Shown here: piece by piece, positions 25,367 through 34,195 of the stretch | Layout of the letters: the number at the start of each line of letters is the position of its first letter | How positions within the stretch are numbered: position 1 is the first letter of the stretch | NCBI GenBank assembly: GCA_934426825.1 | Contig: CAKRYI010000015.1 | Location: forward strand, 1 to 60,362 | Length of the DNA stretch: 60,362 bases | Direction: 5' to 3' | Source of the DNA: an uncultured Acetatifactor sp. | Lineage (GTDB): Bacteria; Bacillota; Clostridia; Lachnospirales; Lachnospiraceae | Position numbers and translations under genes: made by a program | The notes under the pieces: generated by a model | Databases searched by the model: none | Seen by the model: the letters and a program-made list of their open reading frames with translations, nothing else | What the model was told of the DNA's origin: nothing

Positions 25367-28300
25367 ATGCGGTATGGCAGACAGTCAGTGTATCAGCAGA
25401 AATTTGCGGATGAGACAGGTATCTTTTTTACCGAGGAGGAGTTCCCGGAGTTAAAGAACGCCACGGAGGACGTGAGTGGTGTGCTGATGAAGGCAATTCA
25501 GAAACTGGTGGATGAACAGCATTACGGAATCCTTTATATTCCGGAGGGTGAATACCGAATCAGGCATACGATTTTGATACCCAGAGCAGTGCGGCTGATT
25601 GGGTACGGACAAAACAGACCGGTTTTTGTTCTCCCTGCGGGTACGAAAGGCTTTGAGGGAATGGATGAGACGGAGGCGGGGAAAATTGTGCCCGGCTATC
25701 AGGACGGCTATCCGGGGGCAAATTATCTGTTTTGGTTTATCGGAGATACGGATATTCATGCAGAAAAAATACAGGATGCCAATGCGGGAACTTTTTATTC
25801 CGCACTGACAAATATAGATTTCAGAATTGAGGAAAACAATCCGGGGGCAATCTGTATTCGTTCCCACTTTGCCCAGCACGGATTTGTAAGCCACTGCCAT
25901 TTTGAATTGGGAGACGGTCTTGCGGGTATCTATGACGTCGGAAATGAAATGGAGGATTTGACCTTTCATGGCGGCAGATACGGTATCGTGTGCAGAATGT
26001 GTTCGCCGGGGTGGCCTTTTGCTCTGCTGGACTGTGAGTTTGACGGGCAGAGAGAGGCGGCAATTTTAAGCTCCATGACGGGTATTGCGGCATTCCGCCT
26101 GCAGATTCAGAATACAAAGAGAGCCTTTGATTTATACCTTGCGGACGCATGGGAAAAACTCTATTTAGAGGACTGCGTTTTCCAAAATATTTCGGAGGCG
26201 GCGATTACGTCAGGGCAGTCGGACAATGTCATTCAGCAGACTTGTATCCGTAATCTGCGGTGCAGCAATGTGCCTGTTCTCATAAGAAGGAAGGATATCG
26301 GGGACGAGGTTACGGTGGAGGAATCCGTCTACTGTATCGAGGAGTACGTCCGTGGGTACTGCATGAGTGACGGAGAGGAGGCCTGCTGGCAGGAGGAAAT
26401 GCAGTGTACGCAGCTTGAAACCTTGGGTGAAATCGGAGAGGGAGACATTCCTGCTCTTGCACCGATGGATAAATGGGTTTCAGTGAAAGAATACGGCGCT
26501 GTGGGTGACGGAGAGGCGGACGACACAGAGGCGATTCGCACGGCAGTGCAGTCACAGAAATTTATCTATTTCCCGCAGGGCATTTACCGGGTGACGGACA
26601 CGGTTTCGTTGCCGGAGGGAGTGAGCCTGTACGGATTCCATCCCGCCACGACACAAATCATTATCACGGACGATACGCCGGCATTTGAAGGGTTCGGCAC
26701 GCCGAAGCCGGTACTGGAAACCGCAAAGGGCGGCTTTGCCTGCATCAACGGAATCGGCATTGACACAGCGGGCAAGAATCCAAGAGCGGTTGGCATCAAA
26801 TGGATGGCAGGGGAAACGTCCTACATGAATGATATAAAATTCATGGGCGGCCACGGACTGATGTTCCGGGACGGAAGAAATGCGTTTGCCTATCTGTATA
26901 ATCCAAGCAGAACCGGGGATTACGACCCTGACAGAGTGTGGGATTATCAGTATGCAAGTCTGTGGATTACGGACAACGGCGGCGGTATTTTTAAGGACGT
27001 GTGGAGTGCAAGTCCCTATGCGGAGGCAGGAATTGCCATCACGAACACAACAACACCGGGACGGATGTATGCCATTTCTTTGGAGCACCATGTGCGGAGC
27101 GAAATCAAACTGCACCGGGTGGAAAACTGGTCGTTCTATGCCCTCCAGACGGAGGAGGAAAAGGCGGAGGGTCTTACCTGTCTGCCCATGGAGCTGGTGA
27201 GCTGTAAACATATTTTGATTGCCAACTATTATCTGTTCCGGGTGGTTGCGGTGAACCGCAGTGATGAAACCGGTATTCGGGTATGGGACTGCAGTGATAT
27301 AACGTTTGTGAATCTGGAAAATAAGGCACAGATGCAGTACACCTTTATGCTTACCTTAAAGGACGGAAACAGCGGATTTTATGCCAAGTCCCCGGAATAT
27401 GCGAGACTGCATATCACAGGAGAACAGCAGGAAAATGCGTCAGAGAGACGGTCAGAAACCGGGGCGACACTGTGTCCGGGGAAGGAACTGCGCAGCGGAA
27501 AGCAGCAGCCGGAAGCAACCTACCGCATTCTGGCAGCAGGTTTTGACTTTGCGCAGGGCGCAACACTGGACGCACAGGGTAACCTGTACTGGTGCGATAA
27601 GGCAGACAAGCGGATATACAAATATGACCGGAAAAAAGAACAGGCAATGCCGTTTTTAGACATTCACTTTACACCGGCGGCACTTTCAGTGGACACGGCG
27701 GGAAATTTGCTGGTGGCAGTGGATTATTCGGAACTGAAAAAGACGGTGCCGGGACAGCCGTTCCAGACCCACGATACGGAGAACTATCACCCGTTCTTTT
27801 CGTGGTTTTACAAGAGAGGCGAGAAGGCGTATGCCGTTTCGCTGGAAAATCCTTATGATACCATGCGGGAGCTTAAAAAAGTGTCTGCAAAGGATTGGCA
27901 GCCGCAGATTTTGTACCGCCCAGCGGAGCTGGATTATCCGGGCATGTTTGCACGGGAGGCGGAGCGCAAGGTGGAGGAATATTATCCCGCACCGGACGGA
28001 AAATGTGCCCTGCAGGGAACCATTGATTTGGGACGAAGCCTTTGTCTTGCCCCGGCAGTGGAGGGAAAAGATTTTCTGCTGACGGATGATGCGGGACACT
28101 GTGCGTACGCTTACCGGGTGACGGCGGGCGGCAATTTACAGGGCGCTGTGAAAATAGCTGCAAGAGGGCAGTATGGCGCTGCTGTGGACAGGGACGGTAA
28201 AGTCTGGACGGTGGAGGACAGGCTCTATGGATTTTCAGGGGGAGAGCTGACGGACAATCTGCCGGTGCCGGAGGATGCCCATTCCGTGATATGTGACGGA

Positions 28301-28369
28301 GAAAATCTGTATATCATTGGAAGAAACAGAATTTATTGCAGGGAATGTGACAGAAAAGGTGAAATGTAA
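25367..28369 (+). CDS. Large beta-helix (pectate-lyase-3/GH55-like) protein with C-terminal beta-propeller
   Basis: About 1000 residues. Two right-handed beta-helix modules of the pectate-lyase-superfamily type are visible. The first is at ~30-320 (YGILYIPEGEYRIRHTILIP). The second starts at ~370 with the classic VSVKEYGAVGDGEADDTEAI and IYFPQGIYRVTDTVSLPEGV. This twin arrangement recalls GH55 enzymes. From ~720 a propeller-like region follows (DFAQGATLDAQGNLYWCDKA, ALSVDTAGNLLVAVDYSEL), as in SMP-30/NHL folds. There is no signal peptide, so it appears cytoplasmic. Start is ATG 25367, 8 nt from AAGGAG; ATG 25361 is too close. The substrate is unknown. Confidence 0.8.
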   Translation: MRYGRQSVYQQKFADETGIFFTEEEFPELKNATEDVSGVLMKAIQKLVDEQHYGILYIPEGEYRIRHTILIPRAVRLIGYGQNRPVFVLPAGTKGFEGMDETEAGKIVPGYQDGYPGANYLFWFIGDTDIHAEKIQDANAGTFYSALTNIDFRIEENNPGAICIRSHFAQHGFVSHCHFELGDGLAGIYDVGNEMEDLTFHGGRYGIVCRMCSPGWPFALLDCEFDGQREAAILSSMTGIAAFRLQIQNTKRAFDLYLADAWEKLYLEDCVFQNISEAAITSGQSDNVIQQTCIRNLRCSNVPVLIRRKDIGDEVTVEESVYCIEEYVRGYCMSDGEEACWQEEMQCTQLETLGEIGEGDIPALAPMDKWVSVKEYGAVGDGEADDTEAIRTAVQSQKFIYFPQGIYRVTDTVSLPEGVSLYGFHPATTQIIITDDTPAFEGFGTPKPVLETAKGGFACINGIGIDTAGKNPRAVGIKWMAGETSYMNDIKFMGGHGLMFRDGRNAFAYLYNPSRTGDYDPDRVWDYQYASLWITDNGGGIFKDVWSASPYAEAGIAITNTTTPGRMYAISLEHHVRSEIKLHRVENWSFYALQTEEEKAEGLTCLPMELVSCKHILIANYYLFRVVAVNRSDETGIRVWDCSDITFVNLENKAQMQYTFMLTLKDGNSGFYAKSPEYARLHITGEQQENASERRSETGATLCPGKELRSGKQQPEATYRILAAGFDFAQGATLDAQGNLYWCDKADKRIYKYDRKKEQAMPFLDIHFTPAALSVDTAGNLLVAVDYSELKKTVPGQPFQTHDTENYHPFFSWFYKRGEKAYAVSLENPYDTMRELKKVSAKDWQPQILYRPAELDYPGMFAREAERKVEEYYPAPDGKCALQGTIDLGRSLCLAPAVEGKDFLLTDDAGHCAYAYRVTAGGNLQGAVKIAARGQYGAAVDRDGKVWTVEDRLYGFSGGELTDNLPVPEDAHSVICDGENLYIIGRNRIYCRECDRKGEM

Positions 28370-29230
28370 ATGAATAAAACAGAAATGAAATATGCGGTCT
28401 TAATTGACGCGGAGAATATGTCCAACAAATATGTCAAGCTGATTATGGATGAAATCAGCACTTACGGCATAGCGACATACAAGAGGCTTTACGGGGATTA
28501 CACGCAGCCCAGCGTGAATGCGTGGATACCGAGCCTGAAAGAATACGCTATCACGCCGGTTTTTCAGTGCAATTACACGCACAACAAAAATGCGTCCGAT
28601 TCGGCACTGATTATTGATGCCATGGATATTCTGTATACCGGAAATGTCAACGGTTTTTGCATCGTGACCTCGGACAGCGATTACACCAAGCTGGCAATGC
28701 GGCTTCGGGAGTCCGGCATGAGTGTTATCGGCATGGGAGAGCAGAAAACGCCCAATTCTTTGGTGGCGGCGTGTGAGGAATTCAAATTTCTGGATTTGCT
28801 GTACCGCACGGTGGATACGGGAGAGACCGAAACGGAGGCAAAGGCACAGACTGCCGAGGTGAAGAACCTGCCCACTCTGAAAGAAATAGAAAAGGAAGTG
28901 CTGGCAATTATCCGTTCCAAAGCGGAGTCGGATGGCTGGGTCAATATTTCGGAAATCGGAATCAATTTACCCAAGAGAGTTCCCGGCTTTGACCCCAGAA
29001 ACTACAACTGTGAGAAGCTGCGCCAGTTTATTGAACTGTTTGACTGCATTGAAGTGAAATCGGTGCCGAATCCCAATCACCGGTTCTTAACGATTGTCTA
29101 TGCCAAGATTAAGGAGGAAGCGTTACAGCCGGCACCGGGCAAAATGCAGATAAAAACCCGCAGTCAGAGCCATGGTTATGCCGCAAAGAGCGGACAGCGC
29201 AAGCCAAAGTCCGCAAACAAACAGCAGTAA
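28370..29230 (+). CDS. NYN-domain (PIN-like nuclease) protein with OST-HTH/LOTUS domain
   Basis: A 286-residue protein. The N-terminal NYN domain shows the acidic residues expected of a metal-dependent RNase: D13 in VLIDAENMS, D77 in NASDSALIIDAMD, and D102/D104 in TSDSDYTKL. An OST-HTH-like RNA-binding domain (~160-240) follows, and then a basic, Gln/Lys-rich tail. The LabA/DUF88-type architecture suggests RNA cleavage, with targets unknown. The ATG immediately follows the stop of the beta-helix gene, so the two are translationally linked. Confidence 0.87.
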   Translation: MNKTEMKYAVLIDAENMSNKYVKLIMDEISTYGIATYKRLYGDYTQPSVNAWIPSLKEYAITPVFQCNYTHNKNASDSALIIDAMDILYTGNVNGFCIVTSDSDYTKLAMRLRESGMSVIGMGEQKTPNSLVAACEEFKFLDLLYRTVDTGETETEAKAQTAEVKNLPTLKEIEKEVLAIIRSKAESDGWVNISEIGINLPKRVPGFDPRNYNCEKLRQFIELFDCIEVKSVPNPNHRFLTIVYAKIKEEALQPAPGKMQIKTRSQSHGYAAKSGQRKPKSANKQQ

Positions 29231-29262
29231 TCGGGGAAGTTGAAAATGAAGTGAGGAAATTG

Positions 29263-29313
29263 ACAGTTAGTTGTCATGCAACTGTTGATTTTTGTCGACA
29301 AATATCTTATAAT
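29263..29313 (+). promoter_or_regulatory. Promoter of the third chemoreceptor gene, with palindromes
   Basis: TTGATT (29285-29290), 17 nt, TATAAT (29308-29313). The spacer contains a perfect 12-bp palindrome, TTTGTCGACAAA (29291-29302). Just upstream ACAGTT (29263-29268) and AACTGT (29280-29285) form an inverted repeat. Either could be an operator; the regulator is unknown. Confidence 0.65.
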
Positions 29314-29401
29314 TTCAAGTAAGAGAATTCTGTCGTTATGGCTCAATACAGAAAGATAAAATTGCATAACGGAAGAAGCGGAGCGAACGGAGGATGAGAG
29401 T

Positions 29402-30691
29402 ATGGAAACGGAAAAGAAGAATGGAGCTTGGAAGAAAGCATTGATTCCGGTCTGCGTTTTGGCGCTGATATTTGTGGCATGGCAGGTACTGGTGCTTGAA
29501 CTTTTGAAAAACGGAGTTATCAATACCCTGATTGCCATGATTTTACTGATACTGGCAACCATCGTGCTCGGTGTGGTGATTTTTGCTGTTGCAAAATCCA
29601 TTATCGGTCAGGTTAAGGCAATGCTTTCCGGCGGTGAAAGCGATGCGGACAGAAAGGTAATGCAGAAGGCACGCAAGGCAGCCGAGAGACAGGACGCTAT
29701 TGGAGTTGTAATCCGGTCTGTTCAGGAATATACATATAACTTTGCACAGATGCTTGCAGGTATTCAGTCCGCAACCAAGGAACTCGGCGAGGTATCCGAG
29801 GAGTTTCAGGGTATTTTCATGGATATGAAGGAATCACTGGAGACGACCAACACCGCGGTCAATTCCATTGCACAGAATGCCATTGCACAGGCAAGCCAGA
29901 CTACGGATATGAAGGAGAAAATCGATTCCACCAGCGAATCCATTGCCTGCATTTCCGAAAATGTGGAGGCACTCAATAAAAGTGCCGGCAAGATGGGCAA
30001 CTGCAACCAGTCTGCAGAGCAGATTATGGGTGAGCTGATTGACATCAGCCGTAAGAGCGGTGAGGCGATTGAAAATGTCCGTTCCCAGACAGAACTGACT
30101 AACCAGTCCGCACAGCAGATTCAGACGGTAACACAGATTATCGCAGATATTTCCAACCAGACCAACCTGCTTGCGCTGAATGCAAGTATTGAGGCGGCGA
30201 GAGCCGGAGAGAACGGCAGAGGCTTCGCGGTTGTGGCAGACCAGATTCGTCAGCTTGCAGACCAGTCCAAGGAGTCTACCGAGCAGATTAGCAAACTGGT
30301 AAGCGCACTGATTGAGAATGCACATGTCAGCGTACAGATTACCCAGACGGTATCGGATGCGGTGGCAGTACAGAATGAGAAGATTCATAGCACGGAGCAG
30401 ATATTTAAGGAACTGAATACCGAAATCGGTCAGGTGGGAAGCGCCATTACCGGTATCAGCGAGGAAGTGGCAGAACTGAAAGATTACAGCGATGTCATGG
30501 AGGGCGGTATCGAGGCACTGAACAGTTTCGCAGAGCAGAATGCGGACAGTGCACGGACAACCACAGAGGATATGGAACAGTTGTCCAAGGTGATGGAAAA
30601 CTGCAACACCACTACGGAACGTGTTGTCACCGTATCCGAGAAGCTGTTAGGCTATTTGGAGCAGTCCCGCAACACTCTGCGCGGAAAATAA
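29402..30691 (+). CDS. Chemotaxis receptor-like protein with minimal membrane hairpin and no external sensor
   Basis: A 429-residue protein with two closely spaced membrane segments (~13-33 and ~39-63), leaving only a few residues outside the cell. No Cache or four-helix sensor is present. The rest is a coiled-coil signalling domain with tip DISNQTNLLALNASIEAARA and adaptation-like repeats. It may sense a membrane or cytoplasmic cue, or work as a helper in mixed receptor arrays. Own promoter upstream, terminator directly downstream. Confidence 0.9.
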   Translation: METEKKNGAWKKALIPVCVLALIFVAWQVLVLELLKNGVINTLIAMILLILATIVLGVVIFAVAKSIIGQVKAMLSGGESDADRKVMQKARKAAERQDAIGVVIRSVQEYTYNFAQMLAGIQSATKELGEVSEEFQGIFMDMKESLETTNTAVNSIAQNAIAQASQTTDMKEKIDSTSESIACISENVEALNKSAGKMGNCNQSAEQIMGELIDISRKSGEAIENVRSQTELTNQSAQQIQTVTQIIADISNQTNLLALNASIEAARAGENGRGFAVVADQIRQLADQSKESTEQISKLVSALIENAHVSVQITQTVSDAVAVQNEKIHSTEQIFKELNTEIGQVGSAITGISEEVAELKDYSDVMEGGIEALNSFAEQNADSARTTTEDMEQLSKVMENCNTTTERVVTVSEKLLGYLEQSRNTLRGK

Positions 30692-30710
30692 TCAAACAAA
30701 AGCATTACCG

Positions 30711-30739
30711 GAGAGGCATGAAAGTGCCTCTCTTTTTTT
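30711..30739 (+). terminator. Rho-independent terminator
   Basis: GAGAGGCA (30711-30718), TGAAAG loop, TGCCTCTC (30725-30732), then a run of T. Perfect 8-bp stem. Confidence 0.95.
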
Positions 30740-30758
30740 CATACCGACACAAAGCATA

Positions 30759-30787
30759 TTGACTCGGTAGGAATTGGGCTTTATAGT
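30759..30787 (+). promoter_or_regulatory. tcdA promoter
   Basis: TTGACT (30759-30764), 17 nt, TATAGT (30782-30787), 35 bp before tcdA. Confidence 0.75.
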
Positions 30788-30821
30788 ATAAGGGTACAAC
30801 AATGTAAGAGAGGTCTGAAAA

Positions 30822-31589
30822 ATGCAGAATCAGTTTTCAAGAACAAAACTGTTGATTGGAGAAGAAGGTATCGACAAGCTGAAAGACGCAAGAGTTGCGG
30901 TATTTGGCATTGGCGGCGTGGGCGGCTATGTCGTGGAGGCACTGGTGCGCAGCGGAGTGGGAACCTTTGATTTGATAGATGATGACAAGGTCTGTCTGAC
31001 GAATTTAAACCGTCAGATTATTGCCACCCGCAAGACGGTAGGGCAGGATAAAGTGGAAGTGATGAAGGAAAGGATCCTTTCCATCAATCCGGATGCAGTG
31101 GTGAATTGCCATAAGTGCTTTTATCTGCCAGAGACTGCAGAGCAGTTCGATTTTTCACAGTACAGCTATGTGGTGGATGCGGTGGATACGGTGACAGCCA
31201 AGATTGACATTATCATGCAGGCACAGGCGGCAGGCGTGCCTGTTATAAGCTGTATGGGTGCCGGCAATAAAATGGAACCGACCCAGTTCAAGGTTGCGGA
31301 TATTTACAAGACCACCATGTGTCCTCTTGCAAAAGTTATGCGCCGGGAATTGAAAAAGCGCGGAGTGAAGAAATTGAAGGTAGTGTATTCCACGGAACCG
31401 GCAGTAAGACCGAAGGAGGACGGGCTGGAAAATTGCAGAAATCACTGTATCTGTCCGCCGGGTTCTGAGAGGAAGTGTACCGCCAGAAGGGACATTCCCG
31501 GAAGCATGGCGTTTGTGCCCTCGGTGGCAGGTCTGATTATAGCGGGCGAAGTGGTAAAGGATTTGATTGGCTATACGGCAAATTGTTGA
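30822..31589 (+). CDS. tcdA: tRNA threonylcarbamoyladenosine dehydratase TcdA (ThiF/E1-like)
   Basis: A 255-residue E1-like enzyme that dehydrates t6A37 in ANN-decoding tRNAs to its cyclic form, using ATP. The nucleotide-binding motif is FGIGGVGG (residues 28-35). LIDDDKVCLTNLNRQI holds the conserved D and R-N residues, and PVISCMGAGNKMEPT and MCPLAKVMRREL match TcdA/CsdL. The C-terminal SMAFVPSVAGLIIAGEVVKDL is typical of this subfamily. Length is normal. Single-gene unit. Confidence 0.95.
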   Translation: MQNQFSRTKLLIGEEGIDKLKDARVAVFGIGGVGGYVVEALVRSGVGTFDLIDDDKVCLTNLNRQIIATRKTVGQDKVEVMKERILSINPDAVVNCHKCFYLPETAEQFDFSQYSYVVDAVDTVTAKIDIIMQAQAAGVPVISCMGAGNKMEPTQFKVADIYKTTMCPLAKVMRRELKKRGVKKLKVVYSTEPAVRPKEDGLENCRNHCICPPGSERKCTARRDIPGSMAFVPSVAGLIIAGEVVKDLIGYTANC

Positions 31590-31621
31590 CAAATTGACTT
31601 GAGGTTGTGATGTGATTAAGG

Positions 31622-31650
31622 TTGATTTTGCGCCTTTTAGGTGTTACAAT
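31622..31650 (+). promoter_or_regulatory. degV-family gene promoter
   Basis: TTGATT (31622-31627), 17 nt, TACAAT (31645-31650). Confidence 0.65.
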
Positions 31651-31693
31651 TTGTGCATGACAGTGAAATGCAGATAGACGGAGGGTAAATGAG

Positions 31694-32581
31694 ATGAGTG
31701 ACTATATCATAAGCTGTTGTTCCACTGCGGATTTATCCAAGGAACATTTTTTACAGAGAGATATTCATTATATTTGTTTCCATTATGAGTTGGATGGTGT
31801 ACAGCATAAGGATGATTTGGGAGAATCCGTTCCCTTTGATAAATTTTATGAGGCAATGGCGAATGGCGCGGACACAAAGACGTCCCAGATTAATGCGGAA
31901 GAGTTTGAAAGCTATTTTGAACCTTTTTTGCAGGCGGGAAAGGATATTCTGCATGTGACTTTGTCCTCCGGTATCTCAGGAGTGGTAAACTCCGCCAATA
32001 TTGCAAAGAGTAATCTGGAAGAAAAATATCCGGACAGAAAAATCTACATTGTGGATTCTTTGGGAGCGTCCTCCGGTTACGGTCTGCTGATGGATAAAGT
32101 GGCGGATTTGCGGGACAGCGGAATGTCTCTTGAGGATTTGCACAACTGGGTGGAGGCAAACAAGCTGAAACTGCATCACTGGTTCTTCTCCACAGACCTT
32201 ACGTTCTATGTAAAAGGCGGAAGAATTTCCAAGACAGCAGGTTTTGTGGGTGGTGTTCTGAATATCTGTCCTCTTTTAAATATGGATAATCTGGGCAGGC
32301 TGATTCCCCGCTACAAGATTCGTACCAAGCGCAAGGTTATTCAGACCATTGTGGACAAAATGGAAGAGTGCGCGGACGGCGGTCTGAATTATAACGGAAA
32401 ATGTTATATTTCCCAGTCGGCATGCTATGAGGATGCAAGAGCGGTTGCGGATTTGGTGGAGGAGCGTTTTCCCAATCTGAACGGCAAAGTGGAAATCAAT
32501 CATATCGGAACGACAATTGGAAGCCATACCGGTCCCGGCACGGTTGCACTGTTTTTCTGGGGTGCAGAGCGGGAAGAGTAA
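31694..32581 (+). CDS. DegV family (fatty-acid-binding) protein
   Basis: A 295-residue DegV protein. DegV/FakB proteins present fatty acids to a FakA kinase for phospholipid synthesis. Visible signatures are IISCCSTADLSKEHF at the start, KTSQINAEEFESYF, LHVTLSSGISGVVNSA and the ligand-cavity segment FSTDLTFYVKGGRISKTAGF. Length matches the family. It is followed by a strong terminator, so it is monocistronic. Which fatty acid it binds cannot be read. Confidence 0.93.
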   Translation: MSDYIISCCSTADLSKEHFLQRDIHYICFHYELDGVQHKDDLGESVPFDKFYEAMANGADTKTSQINAEEFESYFEPFLQAGKDILHVTLSSGISGVVNSANIAKSNLEEKYPDRKIYIVDSLGASSGYGLLMDKVADLRDSGMSLEDLHNWVEANKLKLHHWFFSTDLTFYVKGGRISKTAGFVGGVLNICPLLNMDNLGRLIPRYKIRTKRKVIQTIVDKMEECADGGLNYNGKCYISQSACYEDARAVADLVEERFPNLNGKVEINHIGTTIGSHTGPGTVALFFWGAEREE

Positions 32582-32614
32582 GGACGATAACAGCAGACAA
32601 TCAGAAACAAATGA

Positions 32615-32647
32615 ATTGCCCCCGGCACTGCCCGGAGGCAATTTTTA
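32615..32647 (+). terminator. Rho-independent terminator after degV
   Basis: ATTGCC (32615-32620) pairs with GGCAAT (32637-32642), with an inner CCGG/CCGG stem; TTTTTAT follows. Confidence 0.85.
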
Positions 32648-32758
32648 TAACAGAGGATGAAACAAACCGGGAAAAAGCTCGTCTTATCATAAGAGACAGT
32701 GATGAGGAGGGGCGGTTTCCCGGCTGGACACGGAACTGAGGAGACGGGAGGAAGGATT

Positions 32759-33319
32759 TTGAAGGACACGGAGATTCTGGATTTGTATTGGAAAAGGGAT
32801 GAGCGCGCCATTACAGAGACACAAAACAGCTACGGACGCTATTGCCACAGTATCGCCTATCATATTCTGCATGACAGGGAGGATTCGGATGAATGTGTCA
32901 ACGATACTTGGCTGCGCGCATGGTTTGCCATTCCGCCCAAAAAGCCGGAGAGACTTTCCCTCTTTTTGGGAACCATTACCCGCAATCTTTCGTTTGATAA
33001 GTGGAAACGTAAAAATGCGGCGAAAAGGGGGAACGGTGAGATGGATATGGTCTTGGACGAACTGATAGAGTGTATTCCGGCGGTTCACAGCACGGAGGAC
33101 GCTGTGGAGGAGGCAGAGCTGGAGAGAATGATAGACACTTTTTTACATACCCTGTCGGAAAAAGACTGCAATGTGTTCCTGCGCCGCTATTGGTATGCGG
33201 AGGAGTACGGCGAGATTGCCCGCCGGTACGGAATGAACCTGAACACAGTGAAAACGTCATTGTTCCGTACCCGGAACAAGCTGAAATTATTTTTGGAACG
33301 GGAGGGAATTATCCTATGA
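32759..33319 (+). CDS. Sigma-70 family (ECF-type) RNA polymerase sigma factor
   Basis: A 186-residue sigma factor with regions 2 (YGRYCHSIAYHILHDREDSD, WLRAWFAIPPKKPERLSLFL) and 4 (TLSEKDCNVFLRRYWYAEEY, EIARRYGMNLNTVKTSLFRT). The preferred start is the TTG at 32759, just after GGAGGAAGG; an ATG at 32699 has no ribosome binding site. Its stop overlaps the next start (ATGA), which encodes a membrane protein typical of cognate anti-sigma factors. The pair probably senses an envelope signal. Confidence 0.88.
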   Translation: MKDTEILDLYWKRDERAITETQNSYGRYCHSIAYHILHDREDSDECVNDTWLRAWFAIPPKKPERLSLFLGTITRNLSFDKWKRKNAAKRGNGEMDMVLDELIECIPAVHSTEDAVEEAELERMIDTFLHTLSEKDCNVFLRRYWYAEEYGEIARRYGMNLNTVKTSLFRTRNKLKLFLEREGIIL

Positions 33320-34173
33320 GCAAAAGAGAAGAGGAGTACAGGGCGGCAGAGCGTCTCTTTGGTGCGATGTCCGGCGTGGACGAAAAGCTGTTGGAGCGCA
33401 GTGAAAAGAAGCAAAAAGTGGTTCCCTTCCGCAGATACGGCGGGGTGCTTGTGGCGAGCATTTGTCTGTGTGTGGTCGGCGGCGCTTTGTGGGTGACCGG
33501 AAATATGCCCTATTCCGTGCGGAATGAGTCGGCGGATACAACCGGTGCAATGCAGGATAAGGTGGTTGCGGCTAACGAACAGGCGGCTGCTGTGGCAGAT
33601 ATGGACACTGCGGACGTAAAAACGGCAGATGCCGTGGAAGGCGCAGGGGCGGAGGAAGACGTTATGGCGGAAATGGCGGACAGCGACGAAGGAGCCGTAC
33701 AGGAGTCTGCATTGAATCATTCTGCGGACACCATAGACAAAACGAGCAGCACTACGGAAAAGCAGGGAGCCATGGCAGAAACGTTGAGTGAAGCGCAGGC
33801 GAGAGAGACAAAGATTCTTGGCAGCTATCTTCCTGTCACTGTTTTGGATGGATATAAATTTGAGAGTGCTTACTGCGTGGGAGATACGGAAAATGCAGGA
33901 AGCCTGAGCGTGTGCTGGAAAAATGGAGCGGACGAAATTTGGATTACCGTCACTACCGGAGAACCTGCAGGCCATGGAGACAGTGCGGTGGCTTTTCGGA
34001 ATCTGACAAAAGAGTGGATAGCGGAGCAGATGAAAACTACAGAGAATGAGAACGACACTGACACGCCCGAAGGAAATTTCACCGTGGTTTATGAAAACGG
34101 CGTCCTTGTAAAGTTTAGCGGACGTGGCAGCGCAGACAGTATCTGGAAAATGTTTCAATCCATAGAACACTAA
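33316..34173 (+). CDS. Single-pass membrane protein, probable anti-sigma factor
   Basis: A 285-residue protein translationally coupled to the sigma gene by a 4-bp ATGA overlap. A cytoplasmic N-terminal segment (~1-50: SKREEEYRAAERLFGAMS) precedes one TM helix (~52-71). A low-complexity Ala/Asp/Glu-rich external linker and a C-terminal domain (TKILGSYLPVTVLDGYKFES onward), resembling DUF4367-type extracellular modules, follow. The operon layout supports an anti-sigma role; no canonical zinc motif (HxxxCxxC) is visible, so the mode of sigma binding is unclear. Confidence 0.75.
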   Translation: MSKREEEYRAAERLFGAMSGVDEKLLERSEKKQKVVPFRRYGGVLVASICLCVVGGALWVTGNMPYSVRNESADTTGAMQDKVVAANEQAAAVADMDTADVKTADAVEGAGAEEDVMAEMADSDEGAVQESALNHSADTIDKTSSTTEKQGAMAETLSEAQARETKILGSYLPVTVLDGYKFESAYCVGDTENAGSLSVCWKNGADEIWITVTTGEPAGHGDSAVAFRNLTKEWIAEQMKTTENENDTDTPEGNFTVVYENGVLVKFSGRGSADSIWKMFQSIEH

Positions 34174-34195
34174 ATAGGAACTTTGAATCAATACC

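Noticed and set aside
33070..33315. Extended N-terminus for the anti-sigma-like protein
   Set aside because: The longer frame runs inside the sigma gene in another frame; the ATG at 33316 forms the standard ATGA coupling with the sigma stop.
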